Assembly: GCF_040448305.1 (NCBI RefSeq)
Contig: NZ_CP148752.1
Span: 4,712,001-4,776,000 of the forward strand
DNA from: Pseudomonas fluorescens
GTDB lineage: Bacteria > Pseudomonadota > Gammaproteobacteria > Pseudomonadales > Pseudomonadaceae
Direction of reading: 5' to 3'
Length of the DNA stretch: 64,000 bases
Below are positions 24,959 to 33,068 of the stretch, piece after piece (position 1 is the stretch's first letter; every line of letters begins with the position of its first letter). The position numbers were made by a program, and so were the translations under genes. Under the pieces are notes generated by a model. That model saw only the letters and a list, made by a program, of their open reading frames with translations, made no database searches and was not told the origin of the DNA.

Positions 24959-24976
24959 TAGTCCGAACGGGCGATG
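24959..24976 (+). promoter_or_regulatory. Regulon operator site 8 (upstream of the beta-oxidation operon)
   Basis: Reads TAGTCCGAACGGGCGATG, one mismatch in the core. It lies 101 bp before the acyl-CoA dehydrogenase operon (minus) and 53 bp before the DUF480 gene (plus). Its asymmetric end points to the plus side, unlike the other sites, but the operon on the minus strand is the more plausible target. Confidence 0.55.
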
Positions 24977-25029
24977 TCAAAGTGCGCTTACGCAAGTGAA
25001 AAACATGAATCGGCTAAGGATGCAGAACC

Positions 25030-25674
25030 ATGAGCACTGAGCAAGAGACGACTTTCGACGAGCCGCGGCTCAACAGTACGGAAATCCGCATTCTGGGTTC
25101 GCTGATCGAGAAACAGGCCACCAGCCCGGAAACCTATCCCCTGACCCTCAATGCCCTGGTGATTGCCTGCAACCAGAAAACCAGCCGCGAGCCGGTGATG
25201 AACCTGACACCGGGCCAGGTCGGCCAGAGCCTGCGCGCCCTCGAAGGACACGGCTTCGCCAGACTGGTGATGGGCAGCCGCGCCGACCGCTGGGAACACA
25301 AGGTCGACAAGGCCCTGGAACTGGTGCCGGCGCAGGTGATCCTCACCGGGCTGATGTTTCTGCGCGGCCCGCAAACCGTCAATGAACTGCTGACCCGCAG
25401 CGGCCGCATGCATGAGTTCGAAGATGCCGAACAGGTGGTACATCAACTCGAACGCCTGATTGCCCGGGGTCTGGCGGTGTTGATTCCGCGTCAGGCCGGC
25501 CAGCGCGAAGACCGCTATACCCACGCCTTGGGCGATCCGGCGGATATCGAAGCGATCATGGCGGCACGGCAAAACCCAGCCGAACGGAGCAGCGGCGGGG
25601 TTTCGGTTGAACGGATCGAAGAACTGGAAACGCGGATTGCGGCGCTGGAAGAGCGGCTGGCTCGACTCGAATAA
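25030..25674 (+). CDS. YceH/DUF480 family protein
   Basis: 214 aa. The N-terminal two-thirds have the YceH/DUF480 tandem winged-helix features: EIRILGSLIEKQATSPETYPLTLNAL and ACNQKTSREPVMNL. The C-terminus (from about 185) is a short coiled coil (IEELETRIAALEERLARLE). Cellular role not established; the fold suggests nucleic-acid or protein binding. It is a common Pseudomonas housekeeping gene and marks the end of the steroid island. Confidence 0.9.
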   Translation: MSTEQETTFDEPRLNSTEIRILGSLIEKQATSPETYPLTLNALVIACNQKTSREPVMNLTPGQVGQSLRALEGHGFARLVMGSRADRWEHKVDKALELVPAQVILTGLMFLRGPQTVNELLTRSGRMHEFEDAEQVVHQLERLIARGLAVLIPRQAGQREDRYTHALGDPADIEAIMAARQNPAERSSGGVSVERIEELETRIAALEERLARLE

Positions 25675-25743
25675 CCTGGATGATTGCCCGACACAAAACC
25701 TGTGGGTCCTAGACTGACTGGCATGTGCGATAGACACAAAACC

Positions 25744-26005
25744 TGTGGGAGCGAGCCTGCTCGCGATGGCGGACTCTCAGTCACATCATTGCCGGATGGG
25801 CCGACGCTATCGCGAGCAAGCTCGCTCCCACAGTGGGTCGTGGACTGGCTTGGCATTGGCGCCCGACACAAAACCTGTGGGAGCGAGCTCGCGATGGCGG
25901 ACGGTCAGTCACATCATTGCCGGATGGGCCGACCACAGTGGGTTGTGGGCTGGCATGGCATTGGTGCCCGACACAAAACCTGTGGGAGCGAGCTTGCTCG
26001 CGATG
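25744..26005. repeat. Tandem REP/REPIN array in decay
   Basis: A full REPIN (25744-25832), a second unit at 25876-25939 with its first REP shortened and its second REP lost, and a single REP at 25981-26005. All share the spacer GGCGGACTCTCAGTCACATC or a close variant and the linker GACACAAAACC, with a period near 118-121 bp. The array abuts a truncated cupin gene. Confidence 0.88.
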
Positions 26006-26017
26006 GCGGACTCTCAG

Positions 26018-26194
26018 TCACATCATTTCCCAAAATGGGTCGTGGACTGACCTGGCATTGGTTACCGCCCCCAGTTGCTGACCCACACGGGCCAGGCGCT
26101 GTTGATAGCGCCCGGCGGTTTCACCGCTCGGCGCAAACGCTTCGGGCAGCGGTTCAAGTTCGACTGAATTCAGATTGAGAATGGGGGGATGCAT
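26018..26194 (-). pseudogene. Truncated cupin-family gene
   Basis: Starts MHPPILNLNSVELEPLPEAF behind a strong GGAGG site, 10 bp after the AroE-like stop. About 43 residues match the N-terminus I would expect of a cupin protein of about 160 aa; then the frame ends in unrelated residues (VTNARSVHDPFWEMM) next to the REP array. The metal-binding cupin motifs are absent. I read it as a gene whose 3' part was lost by a REP-associated deletion. A short functional peptide cannot be excluded. Confidence 0.55.
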
Positions 26195-26203
26195 GGACAC
26201 CTC

Positions 26204-27022
26204 CTAGCTGCGGGCAAACGCCACTGCCTTCTGGAATTGCTCGTCTGTCGGCCGTACACCGGTATAGAGCACAAATTGCTCCAGTGCCTGGATCGCAATC
26301 ACTTCCAGCCCGGTGATGACCCGCTTGCCTTCGGCACGAGCACGCACGATCAGCGGTGTTTCCGAGGGAATCGCCACAACATCGAAGACAGTGTCCGCTT
26401 TTTCGATCACGTCCGGTTCAAAGGCCAGTTGATCGGCCTCCGGTCCTCCCGTCATGCCGATCGGGGTGACGTTGACCAGCATTTGCGGGCGACGACTCCC
26501 CAACTCTGCCTGCCACTCGTACCCCAACGACTGCGCCAGCGCCTGCCCGGCGCGCTCATTGCGGGCTACGATCAGGCCGTTTTCATAGCCGCCATCGCGC
26601 AAGGCACTCGCCACGGCCTTGGCCATGCCGCCGCTGCCGCGCAAGGCAAAGGTCGAGTCCTTGGGCACCTGGTGTTTTTCCAGCAGCTGGGCAACGGCGA
26701 TGTAATCGGTGTTGTAGGCCTTGAGATGTCCGTCGGTGTTGACGATGGTGTTGATCGATTGAATGGCGGCGGCAGACGCGTCGAGCTCATCCACCAGGGC
26801 AATGCAGGCTTCCTTGAACGGCATCGACACGCCACAACCACGAATCCGCAGGGCGCGAATACCGGCAACGGCACCCGTCAGGTCCTGGCTGGCAAAGGCC
26901 TTGTAGTAAAAGTTCAGGCCCAGCTGTTCATACAGATGATTGTGAAAACGCAGACCAAAGTTCCCGGGGCGTCCTGAAAGGGACATGCACAACTGGGTGT
27001 CTTTGTTGGGGTTCATCTGCAT
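26204..27022 (-). CDS. Shikimate dehydrogenase-like protein
   Basis: 272 aa. AroE family features: substrate region SLSGRPGNFG, GCGVSMPFKEA with the catalytic Lys, NTDYIA, a glycine-rich nucleotide motif RGSGGMAKAVA (less canonical than GAGGA) and NVTPIGM. Divergence from housekeeping AroE (SxS substrate serines altered, different cofactor loop) suggests a catabolic or quinate/shikimate paralog. GGAGC lies 7 bases before the ATG. Formerly cotranscribed with the cupin gene that follows it. Confidence 0.82.
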   Translation of the reverse strand: MQMNPNKDTQLCMSLSGRPGNFGLRFHNHLYEQLGLNFYYKAFASQDLTGAVAGIRALRIRGCGVSMPFKEACIALVDELDASAAAIQSINTIVNTDGHLKAYNTDYIAVAQLLEKHQVPKDSTFALRGSGGMAKAVASALRDGGYENGLIVARNERAGQALAQSLGYEWQAELGSRRPQMLVNVTPIGMTGGPEADQLAFEPDVIEKADTVFDVVAIPSETPLIVRARAEGKRVITGLEVIAIQALEQFVLYTGVRPTDEQFQKAVAFARS

Positions 27023-27268
27023 GGGAAAGCTCCTTCAAATGCACTTTTCGGATGGACGGGATTAGCCCTCCATCGGGTTCTGATCGATCATATAAGTGTG
27101 TTAACGCGGGCTTACACGGGTCGGTAAGAAAGTCGGTACAGACCTTACACAAAATTTACCTCGCGGCCGTGCTGTTTTTCAGAAAAACGCTGTCTTAGAA
27201 GTATCCCCGCGACAATCCTTGGGTCTATTGCAGACACAAGCGCCGGGCTGAAGAACCGAGGAACTATC

Positions 27269-27643
27269 ATGATCCGTAAAGTCCCCACAGTAGCCTTGCT
27301 GATCGGCGCCCTCGCTATCGCAGGACAGGCGCAAGCCGGTGGTGGTAATGACGCGGCGGTATTTGGAGCGATCGTCGGTACTGCCATCGTCGGCTCGGCT
27401 CTGATCAACGCCAACCGCCCGGTTTATGTTGCGCCGCAACCGGTCTACTACCAGCCCGCGCCGGTTTATTACGCACCACCGCCTCCGGTTTACTACCAGC
27501 CGGCCCCGGTCTACGTGCAACAACCGATCTACTACCGCCCGGCCCCGGTTTACTACGGCCCACCCCGTGGTTACTACGGTCCACCCCGTGGTTACTACGG
27601 CCCGCCACGCGGCTACTACGGCCCTCGCCACGGCCGCTGGTAA
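27269..27643 (+). CDS. Exported proline/tyrosine-rich repeat protein
   Basis: 124 aa with signal peptide (MIRKVPTVALLIGALAIAGQ, cleavage near AQA), a short hydrophobic glycine segment (AAVFGAIVGTAIVGSALI) and a C-terminal half made of PVYY(Q/A/G)P-type repeats ending in four YYGP(P/R) units. GAGGAA precedes the ATG and a terminator follows. Probably a surface or envelope-associated protein; no enzymatic function is expected. Confidence 0.75.
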   Translation: MIRKVPTVALLIGALAIAGQAQAGGGNDAAVFGAIVGTAIVGSALINANRPVYVAPQPVYYQPAPVYYAPPPPVYYQPAPVYVQQPIYYRPAPVYYGPPRGYYGPPRGYYGPPRGYYGPRHGRW

Positions 27644-27654
27644 CGAACTCATCC

Positions 27655-27685
27655 AGCCCCGCTGAAACAGAGGGGCTTTTTTATG
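27655..27685 (+). terminator. Terminator after the Pro/Tyr-rich gene
   Basis: Stem AGCCCC / GGGGCT with a 12-base loop followed by six T residues, 12 bp after the stop. Confidence 0.85.
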
Positions 27686-27878
27686 CCCGTTTGTCGATGC
27701 AGGTCTGGATAAATCTCGCCAAGGTCGCTATCGGGACAGTGCCCGCGGCAGAAATGGGCAAGATGGACTCGACCCGATTTCTGCCCTGCGGAAAAAAAAC
27801 GGTCATATTTTTGTCATGACAGTTCCGCAAGCTAAGTGCTGTCCGTCGATAACAGTTGATAACAACAAGGACGACCAC

Positions 27879-28073
27879 ATGCCAACGCAAAACCCGCACC
27901 GCATCGTCGGTCTGTGCACCTCCAGCAAGGTGTACAACGCACTGACCGAACTCAAGCACCTGGAAGGTCATCGCAGCGCCAAGTTTCTCTCGCTGCTGAC
28001 ACAAAGCCTGGTGCGCAAGGGCCTGCTCAACGAGCAGGAAGTGGTTCATATGCTCGACCAGGTGGTCAGCTGA
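27879..28073 (+). CDS. Small hypothetical protein (64 aa)
   Basis: Starts MPTQNPHRIVGLCTSSKVYN after AAGGA at 8 bases. Alpha-helical, basic, no signal peptide or known motif (ALTELKHLEGHRSAKFLSLL, then KGLLNEQEVVHMLDQV). Codon use is like its neighbours. I do not recognise the family; the compact helix pattern could suit a small regulator or nucleic-acid-binding protein. Confidence 0.6.
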   Translation: MPTQNPHRIVGLCTSSKVYNALTELKHLEGHRSAKFLSLLTQSLVRKGLLNEQEVVHMLDQVVS

Positions 28074-28188
28074 CCGACCAACGGTCGTTTGCCCCCTCTG
28101 GCATCAATGACCACTATCGAAAGCGTTGATTACCCCTCAAGGCACCCGGACCTTAAAGTAACTCCACAGATTGATGGAGGTACTTGTC

Positions 28189-28374
28189 ATGTCCAAGGTT
28201 CAGATCATGTCCGTTATCGGCAGCGCCGTCCCCGCACCGCTCAGAGAGCTGGGCATGCTCGCCTGCTGGTATCTGGTGCAGGACGGGGTGCAGATCAGCG
28301 GCCCGCTCACTTCGCTGCCCGCAGCAAAGGAGCTGTCGCAACGCATCGGCCAGTCCGGCAGGCTCAACGCCTAA
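28189..28374 (+). CDS. Small hypothetical protein (61 aa)
   Basis: Starts MSKVQIMSVIGSAVPAPLRE with GGAGG 8 bases upstream. Central ACWYLVQDGVQISGPLTSLPAAKELSQRIG. No signal peptide or known domain. It converges with the permease gene, overlapping its end by 4 bases. Confidence 0.55.
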   Translation: MSKVQIMSVIGSAVPAPLRELGMLACWYLVQDGVQISGPLTSLPAAKELSQRIGQSGRLNA

Positions 28375-29432
28375 GGCAGCTGCACCCGCGGTTTGGTTTC
28401 AATGAAAATGGCCCAGCTCGACATGAACAGGGCCGCGATCAACGGGCCGATGACAAAGCCGTTCAGCCCGAAAATCGCCAGTCCGCCGAGGGTCGAGATC
28501 AGGATCATGTAGTCCGGCATCCTGGTGTCCTTGCCCACCAGCAATGGCCGGAGCAGATTGTCCACCAGCCCGATCACCAAGACCCCGAACAATACCAGCA
28601 CCACGCCCTTCCAGATCGCCCCGGTGAACAGGAAAAACACCGCCACCGGCACCCAGACTATTCCCGTCCCCACCACCGGCAGCAGCGACAGAAACGCCAT
28701 CAACACCGCCCAGAGCAACACGTTGTGGATGTCCAGAAACCAGAAAATCAGACCGCCCAGCGCGCCTTGGGTGATCGCCACCAGCAGGTTGCCTTTCACC
28801 GTGGCCCGCACCACAAGATTGAACTTGAGCTGCAAACGGCGTTTCTGCTGTTCCTGCAACGGCACCGCCTGGCGTACCTTGCGCGCCAGTTCCGCACCGT
28901 CGCGCAGGAAGAAGAACAGCAGGTACAGCATGATGAAGATACTGACGATGAACTCGAACGTGCCCTGGCCGAAACTGAACGCATGAGAGGCCAGCACCTG
29001 CCCGCCGGTCATTGCGCTCTTGACGATTTTGTCTCGCAGCCCGCTCAACTCGCCCATGCCGAAGCGATCCAGCAGATACTGGAAATACGGCGGCAGGCTG
29101 TGCTTGAACTGCGACACATACCCGGCAATGTCGAGTTCGCCGCTCTCGACACTTTTGTAGAGTGCCGCCCCCTCCTGAACCAGCAAGGCGCTGATGATGA
29201 TCACCGGCAGAATCGCGATCACCAGGCAAATGCTCAATGTGCACAGCGACGTGAGGTTGCGTTGCCAGCCGAACTTCAGTTGCAGTCGGCTCTGCAGTGG
29301 CGCAAAGACGATGCCGAGGATTACCGCCCAGAACACCGCGCCGTAAAACGGCAGCAGGATCCAGATGAAGGCAGCGCTCACCAGCACCAGCAAAACCGTC
29401 AGCGTTTTGTCTTGCAGGGTCGTTTCGTTCAT
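28371..29432 (-). CDS. AI-2E family (PerM/YdiK-like) permease
   Basis: 353 aa with about eight hydrophobic segments: two at 12-40, one near 63-85, one near 160-180, and the rest at 215-340. The conserved ends LPVVGTGIVWVPVA, LVDNLLRPLLVGK and ISTLGGLAIFGLNGFVIGP are the family signature. Members export small molecules or ions; the AI-2 role is proved only for a few, so substrate is unknown. Confidence 0.88.
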   Translation of the reverse strand: MNETTLQDKTLTVLLVLVSAAFIWILLPFYGAVFWAVILGIVFAPLQSRLQLKFGWQRNLTSLCTLSICLVIAILPVIIISALLVQEGAALYKSVESGELDIAGYVSQFKHSLPPYFQYLLDRFGMGELSGLRDKIVKSAMTGGQVLASHAFSFGQGTFEFIVSIFIMLYLLFFFLRDGAELARKVRQAVPLQEQQKRRLQLKFNLVVRATVKGNLLVAITQGALGGLIFWFLDIHNVLLWAVLMAFLSLLPVVGTGIVWVPVAVFFLFTGAIWKGVVLVLFGVLVIGLVDNLLRPLLVGKDTRMPDYMILISTLGGLAIFGLNGFVIGPLIAALFMSSWAIFIETKPRVQLP

Positions 29433-29596
29433 GTCCGATCCGTGCCAGCCAGTGAGGACGAAAAACTTTCGCCTTGATGTTTAGTCAGCCACGGGTCGCG
29501 CGAGTGCCATCGGTTTGTTGATAAGGCATAGATCCAGGTCAATAAACCCTTGGCACAGGGCATTTACCCTGTGCGGCTTTTGCGACCGACACCGCC

Positions 29597-30922
29597 ATGA
29601 ACCTCACCGCGCCAGAACTGCTCGCCCCCGCCGGCACCCTGAAAAACATGCGTTACGCCTTCGCCTACGGCGCCGATGCCGTGTACGCCGGCCAGCCGCG
29701 CTACAGCCTGCGGGTGCGCAACAACGAATTCGACCACGCCAACCTGGCCCTCGGCATTCGCGAGGCCCAGGCTCAGGGCAAGCGCTTCTATGTGGTGGTG
29801 AACATCGCGCCGCACAACGCCAAGCTCAAGACCTTCCTCAAGGACCTTGAACCGGTGATCGCCATGGCCCCGGATGCGCTGATCATGTCCGACCCCGGCC
29901 TGATCATGCTGGTGCGCCGGCATTACCCGCAGATGCCGGTCCACCTTTCGGTGCAGGCCAATACGGTGAACTGGGCGAGCGTCGAGTTCTGGCAGCAGCA
30001 AGGCTTGAGCCGGATCATCCTGTCCCGGGAGCTGTCCCTGGAGGAAATCGCCGAGATCCGCGAGCAAGTACCCGCCATGGAACTGGAAGTGTTCGTGCAC
30101 GGCGCGTTGTGCATGGCCTATTCCGGGCGCTGCCTGCTGTCGGGCTACATGAACAAGCGTGACGCCAATCAGGGCAGTTGCACCAATGCCTGTCGCTGGA
30201 AGTATTCAGCGCAACCGGCCACGGAAAACCAGCTCGGCGAGATCGTGCAACAGTATCAACCGGAACCCACCCTGGGTATCGGCGCGCCCACCGGACAGGT
30301 GTTCCTGTTGCAGGAAGCCAATCGTCCCGGCGAACAGATGCCGGCCTTCGAAGACGAACACGGCACTTACATCATGAACGCCAAGGACCTGCGCGCCGTG
30401 CAGCACGTCGAACGCCTGACGCACATGGGCGTGCACTCGCTGAAAATCGAAGGCCGGACCAAATCGCACTTTTATTGCGCGCGCACCACCCAGGTTTATC
30501 GCCGGGCCATCGACGACGCGGTGGCGGGCCGGGCCTTCGACCGCGGCCTGATGACCGACCTGGAATCCCTCGCCCAGCGCGGCTACACCGAAGGTTTCCT
30601 GCGCCGCCATGTGCATGACGAATACCAGAACTACCAGAACGGCAGCTCGGTGTCGGAGCGCCAGCAGTTTGTCGGTGAGTTGACCGGGCAGCGCAGGGAT
30701 CGCCTGGCCGAGGTCAAGGTGAAGAACCGCTTCGGCCTGGGCGATCACATGGAGCTGATGACACCCAAGGGCAACTTCCACTTCGATCTGCATCAGTTGC
30801 AAAACGCCAAGGGTGAAGCGATCGAGGTTGCGCCGGGGGATGGGCATACGGTGTATTTGCCGATACCGGATGCGGTGGATTTGGAGTTTGGGTTGTTGAT
30901 GCGGGATGTGGGTGTGAACTGA
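29597..30922 (+). CDS. trhP: tRNA 5-hydroxyuridine synthesis protein TrhP (peptidase U32 family, YegQ)
   Basis: 441 aa. N-terminal ELLAPAGTLKNMRYAFAYGA and the cysteine cluster CMAYSGRCLLSGYMNKR...GSCTNACRW are diagnostic of the YegQ branch of U32 proteins. TrhP works on 5-hydroxyuridine at tRNA position 34, not as a protease. Complete C-terminal domain (GDHMELMTPKGN). Single-gene unit followed by a REPIN. Confidence 0.92.
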   Translation: MNLTAPELLAPAGTLKNMRYAFAYGADAVYAGQPRYSLRVRNNEFDHANLALGIREAQAQGKRFYVVVNIAPHNAKLKTFLKDLEPVIAMAPDALIMSDPGLIMLVRRHYPQMPVHLSVQANTVNWASVEFWQQQGLSRIILSRELSLEEIAEIREQVPAMELEVFVHGALCMAYSGRCLLSGYMNKRDANQGSCTNACRWKYSAQPATENQLGEIVQQYQPEPTLGIGAPTGQVFLLQEANRPGEQMPAFEDEHGTYIMNAKDLRAVQHVERLTHMGVHSLKIEGRTKSHFYCARTTQVYRRAIDDAVAGRAFDRGLMTDLESLAQRGYTEGFLRRHVHDEYQNYQNGSSVSERQQFVGELTGQRRDRLAEVKVKNRFGLGDHMELMTPKGNFHFDLHQLQNAKGEAIEVAPGDGHTVYLPIPDAVDLEFGLLMRDVGVN

Positions 30923-30944
30923 ACTTCAAATACACACCTAACCC

Positions 30945-31034
30945 TGTGGGAGCGAGCCTGCTCGCGATAGCGGCGTATCAGTCAATATGGTTAGCGACTG
31001 ACACTCCGTCATCGCGAGCAGGCTCGCTCCCACA
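30945..31034. repeat. REPIN
   Basis: Inverted pair TGTGGGAGCGAGCCTGCTCG / CGAGCAGGCTCGCTCCCACA between trhP and a LysR gene. Confidence 0.9.
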
Positions 31035-31055
31035 GGTTCTCCCACAAGTACTGCG

Positions 31056-31919
31056 TCAGGCAAATTCTTCGCGAAGCATCGCCACAAACGCCTCACGCGC
31101 CGGGTGCACCCCGGCGTTTTCGTGCCAGTAAAACAGATTGTCGACGGCGGTCAGTTCGGGGAATTCAAACCCCGCGCACCCCGCGCCTTTGGCGTATTGA
31201 TCGAACACACCTTTGGGCACCAGCGCCACGCCGGCCCCGGCGCTGACGCAACCGACAATCGCGCCATAACTGGCCAGGCTGACAATCGGCAGCGCCTGGC
31301 CCTGTCGCAACAGCCAATGCTCCAGCGCCGCCCGGTATGGACAGCCCTGGGGCCACATGAACACGGTCTGGTCCTGCAAATCGCTGACGTCCCGCAGCGG
31401 CCCGAGGGAGGTCGAGGCGATCAGCAGCAGCTCTTCGCGGTACATCGGCGTGCGCTTGAGGTGCGAACGCTCGACATCCACCGCCACGATGGCGCCGTCG
31501 AGCTTGTGGTTGAGTGTGTCGTCGAGCAACTGTCCCCAGGAGCCGGTGGTCAGCTCCAGCGCCACCTGCGGGAAACGCTTGTGGAATTTCGCCAGCAGGC
31601 GCGGCAATCGCCCGGTGGCCGACGACTCGATGGCCCCGATGCGCAACGGCCCCGAGGGCTCGGCCGAAGGGTCGACCGCACGCTTGGCCTCGGCAGTGAG
31701 GGCAAGAATTTTCGAAGCGTAGGCCAGGAAGGTTTGCCCCGACGGGCTGATGCGCAGCCCTCGCCCCTCACGCAGAAACAGCGCGACACCCAGTTCGGCC
31801 TCAAGAGCCTTGATCCGGGCCGTGATGTTCGACGGTACGCAATGCAACAGCTCGGCCGCGCGGGCGATGCTGCCGACATCGGCCACGGTCTTGAACATGC
31901 GAATCTGTGCCAGCTCCAT
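31056..31919 (-). CDS. LysR-family transcriptional regulator
   Basis: 287 aa. N-terminal winged helix MELAQIRMFKTVADVGSIAR, AAELLHCVPSNITARIKALE; effector domain from about residue 88. It is divergent from an EamA exporter gene (96-bp shared promoter region), the usual layout for a regulator controlling its neighbour. GTPCHxxxxN-type motif is absent; effector unknown. Confidence 0.88.
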   Translation of the reverse strand: MELAQIRMFKTVADVGSIARAAELLHCVPSNITARIKALEAELGVALFLREGRGLRISPSGQTFLAYASKILALTAEAKRAVDPSAEPSGPLRIGAIESSATGRLPRLLAKFHKRFPQVALELTTGSWGQLLDDTLNHKLDGAIVAVDVERSHLKRTPMYREELLLIASTSLGPLRDVSDLQDQTVFMWPQGCPYRAALEHWLLRQGQALPIVSLASYGAIVGCVSAGAGVALVPKGVFDQYAKGAGCAGFEFPELTAVDNLFYWHENAGVHPAREAFVAMLREEFA

Positions 31920-32015
31920 ACATCACCCACAGTGAACAATTAGCGCAGTATAAGTCAGTTGTGGCGAACGATCCGCTTTCTGATACTCGGTGCATCCGCT
32001 CACAGGTGCACGACC

Positions 32016-32927
32016 ATGAAGCCGCTCACACCCTCCCCCGTTTCACCCTGGAAAATCATTCTGGCCATGGCGTTTGTCGTGGCGTGCTGGGGCTACTCCC
32101 CGACTGGCATCCATATCGGCCTGCAGGCCTACGACCCCGTGCATCTGGCGCTCCTGCGCTTCCTGCTGGCCTCTGTGTTCATGGCCGCGGTCGCAATGTT
32201 CAAGGGCATTCGCCTGCCGAACCTGCGAGATTTACCGCTGATGTTCGGCCTGGGCTTCTTCGCGGTAAGCCTGCACCACGTGGCGATCAACTTCGGACAG
32301 CAGAGTGTCAGCGCAGGTGCTTCGAGCGTGTTGGCTCAGACCACGCCGCTGTTCAGCACATTGATTGCACGCTTCGTGTTCAAGGATCAGGTGAGCCTGT
32401 GGCGCTGGGGTTGTGTGCTGCTCGGGTTGTTGGGCGTGGTGATTGTGGTGGCCGGCGATCATGGACTGGGCAGCATTGACGCCCACGGCCTGCTGATCCT
32501 GCTGGCGGCGGTGTCCTGGAGTCTCTACTTTGCCCTGCAAAAGCATCACACCGGGCGTTACGACGGGCTGACGCTGGTGTGTTACACGGTGTGGTCCGGG
32601 ACGGTACTGTTGTTGATCTATTTGCCCGGCCTGCTGGACCAAGTCGCCCTGGCACCGATGCGCGTACAGTTTGCGGTGATTGCCCTGGGGATATTCCCCA
32701 GTGCCCTGGCGTACCTGGCCTGGGCCTATGTGCTGGCGCATGTCGATTTGAGCCGGGCGACGATGACGCTGTATCTGACGCCGCCGACGGCGATGGTCAT
32801 TGCGTCTTATGCGCTTGGCGAGCGGCCGACGTTGATGATCGTGGTCGGCGGGCTGGTGGTGTTGGTGAGTGTGCTGGCATTGAATCTGGAGCGGCGGGCT
32901 GTAGCTGTTCAAGCTGTCAGGGTCTGA
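32016..32927 (+). CDS. EamA/DMT-superfamily exporter
   Basis: 303 aa from the ATG at 32016 (AGGTG upstream); the frame extends to 31959 without a start signal. Ten predicted membrane helices in two EamA repeats, the second beginning near residue 150 (LLILLAAVSWSLYFALQ). Transports an unknown small molecule or amino acid outward. Expected to be controlled by the divergent LysR regulator. Confidence 0.88.
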   Translation: MKPLTPSPVSPWKIILAMAFVVACWGYSPTGIHIGLQAYDPVHLALLRFLLASVFMAAVAMFKGIRLPNLRDLPLMFGLGFFAVSLHHVAINFGQQSVSAGASSVLAQTTPLFSTLIARFVFKDQVSLWRWGCVLLGLLGVVIVVAGDHGLGSIDAHGLLILLAAVSWSLYFALQKHHTGRYDGLTLVCYTVWSGTVLLLIYLPGLLDQVALAPMRVQFAVIALGIFPSALAYLAWAYVLAHVDLSRATMTLYLTPPTAMVIASYALGERPTLMIVVGGLVVLVSVLALNLERRAVAVQAVRV

Positions 32928-32956
32928 TTCAGGTTTTTCGCTGTCAGGTCTGCCGC

Positions 32957-33032
32957 TATCGCGAGCAGGCTCGCTCCCACAGGGGAGTTGCTGTGCTCAC
33001 ACAATCGATGTGGGAGCGAGCCTGCTCGCGAA
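32957..33032. repeat. Two REPs in tail-to-tail orientation
   Basis: Reverse REP at 32957-32981 and forward REP at 33009-33032, 27 bp apart, between the EamA gene and the GntR gene. The order is opposite to a REPIN. Confidence 0.85.
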
Positions 33033-33068
33033 GAACGATGACGCGGTGCCACTGAAAAACAGCCAACC

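Noticed and set aside
25030..25674. DUF480 gene as a member of the steroid regulon because of site 8
   Set aside because: It is a conserved housekeeping gene elsewhere; the site is more plausibly used by the divergent beta-oxidation operon, though its orientation leaves a small doubt.
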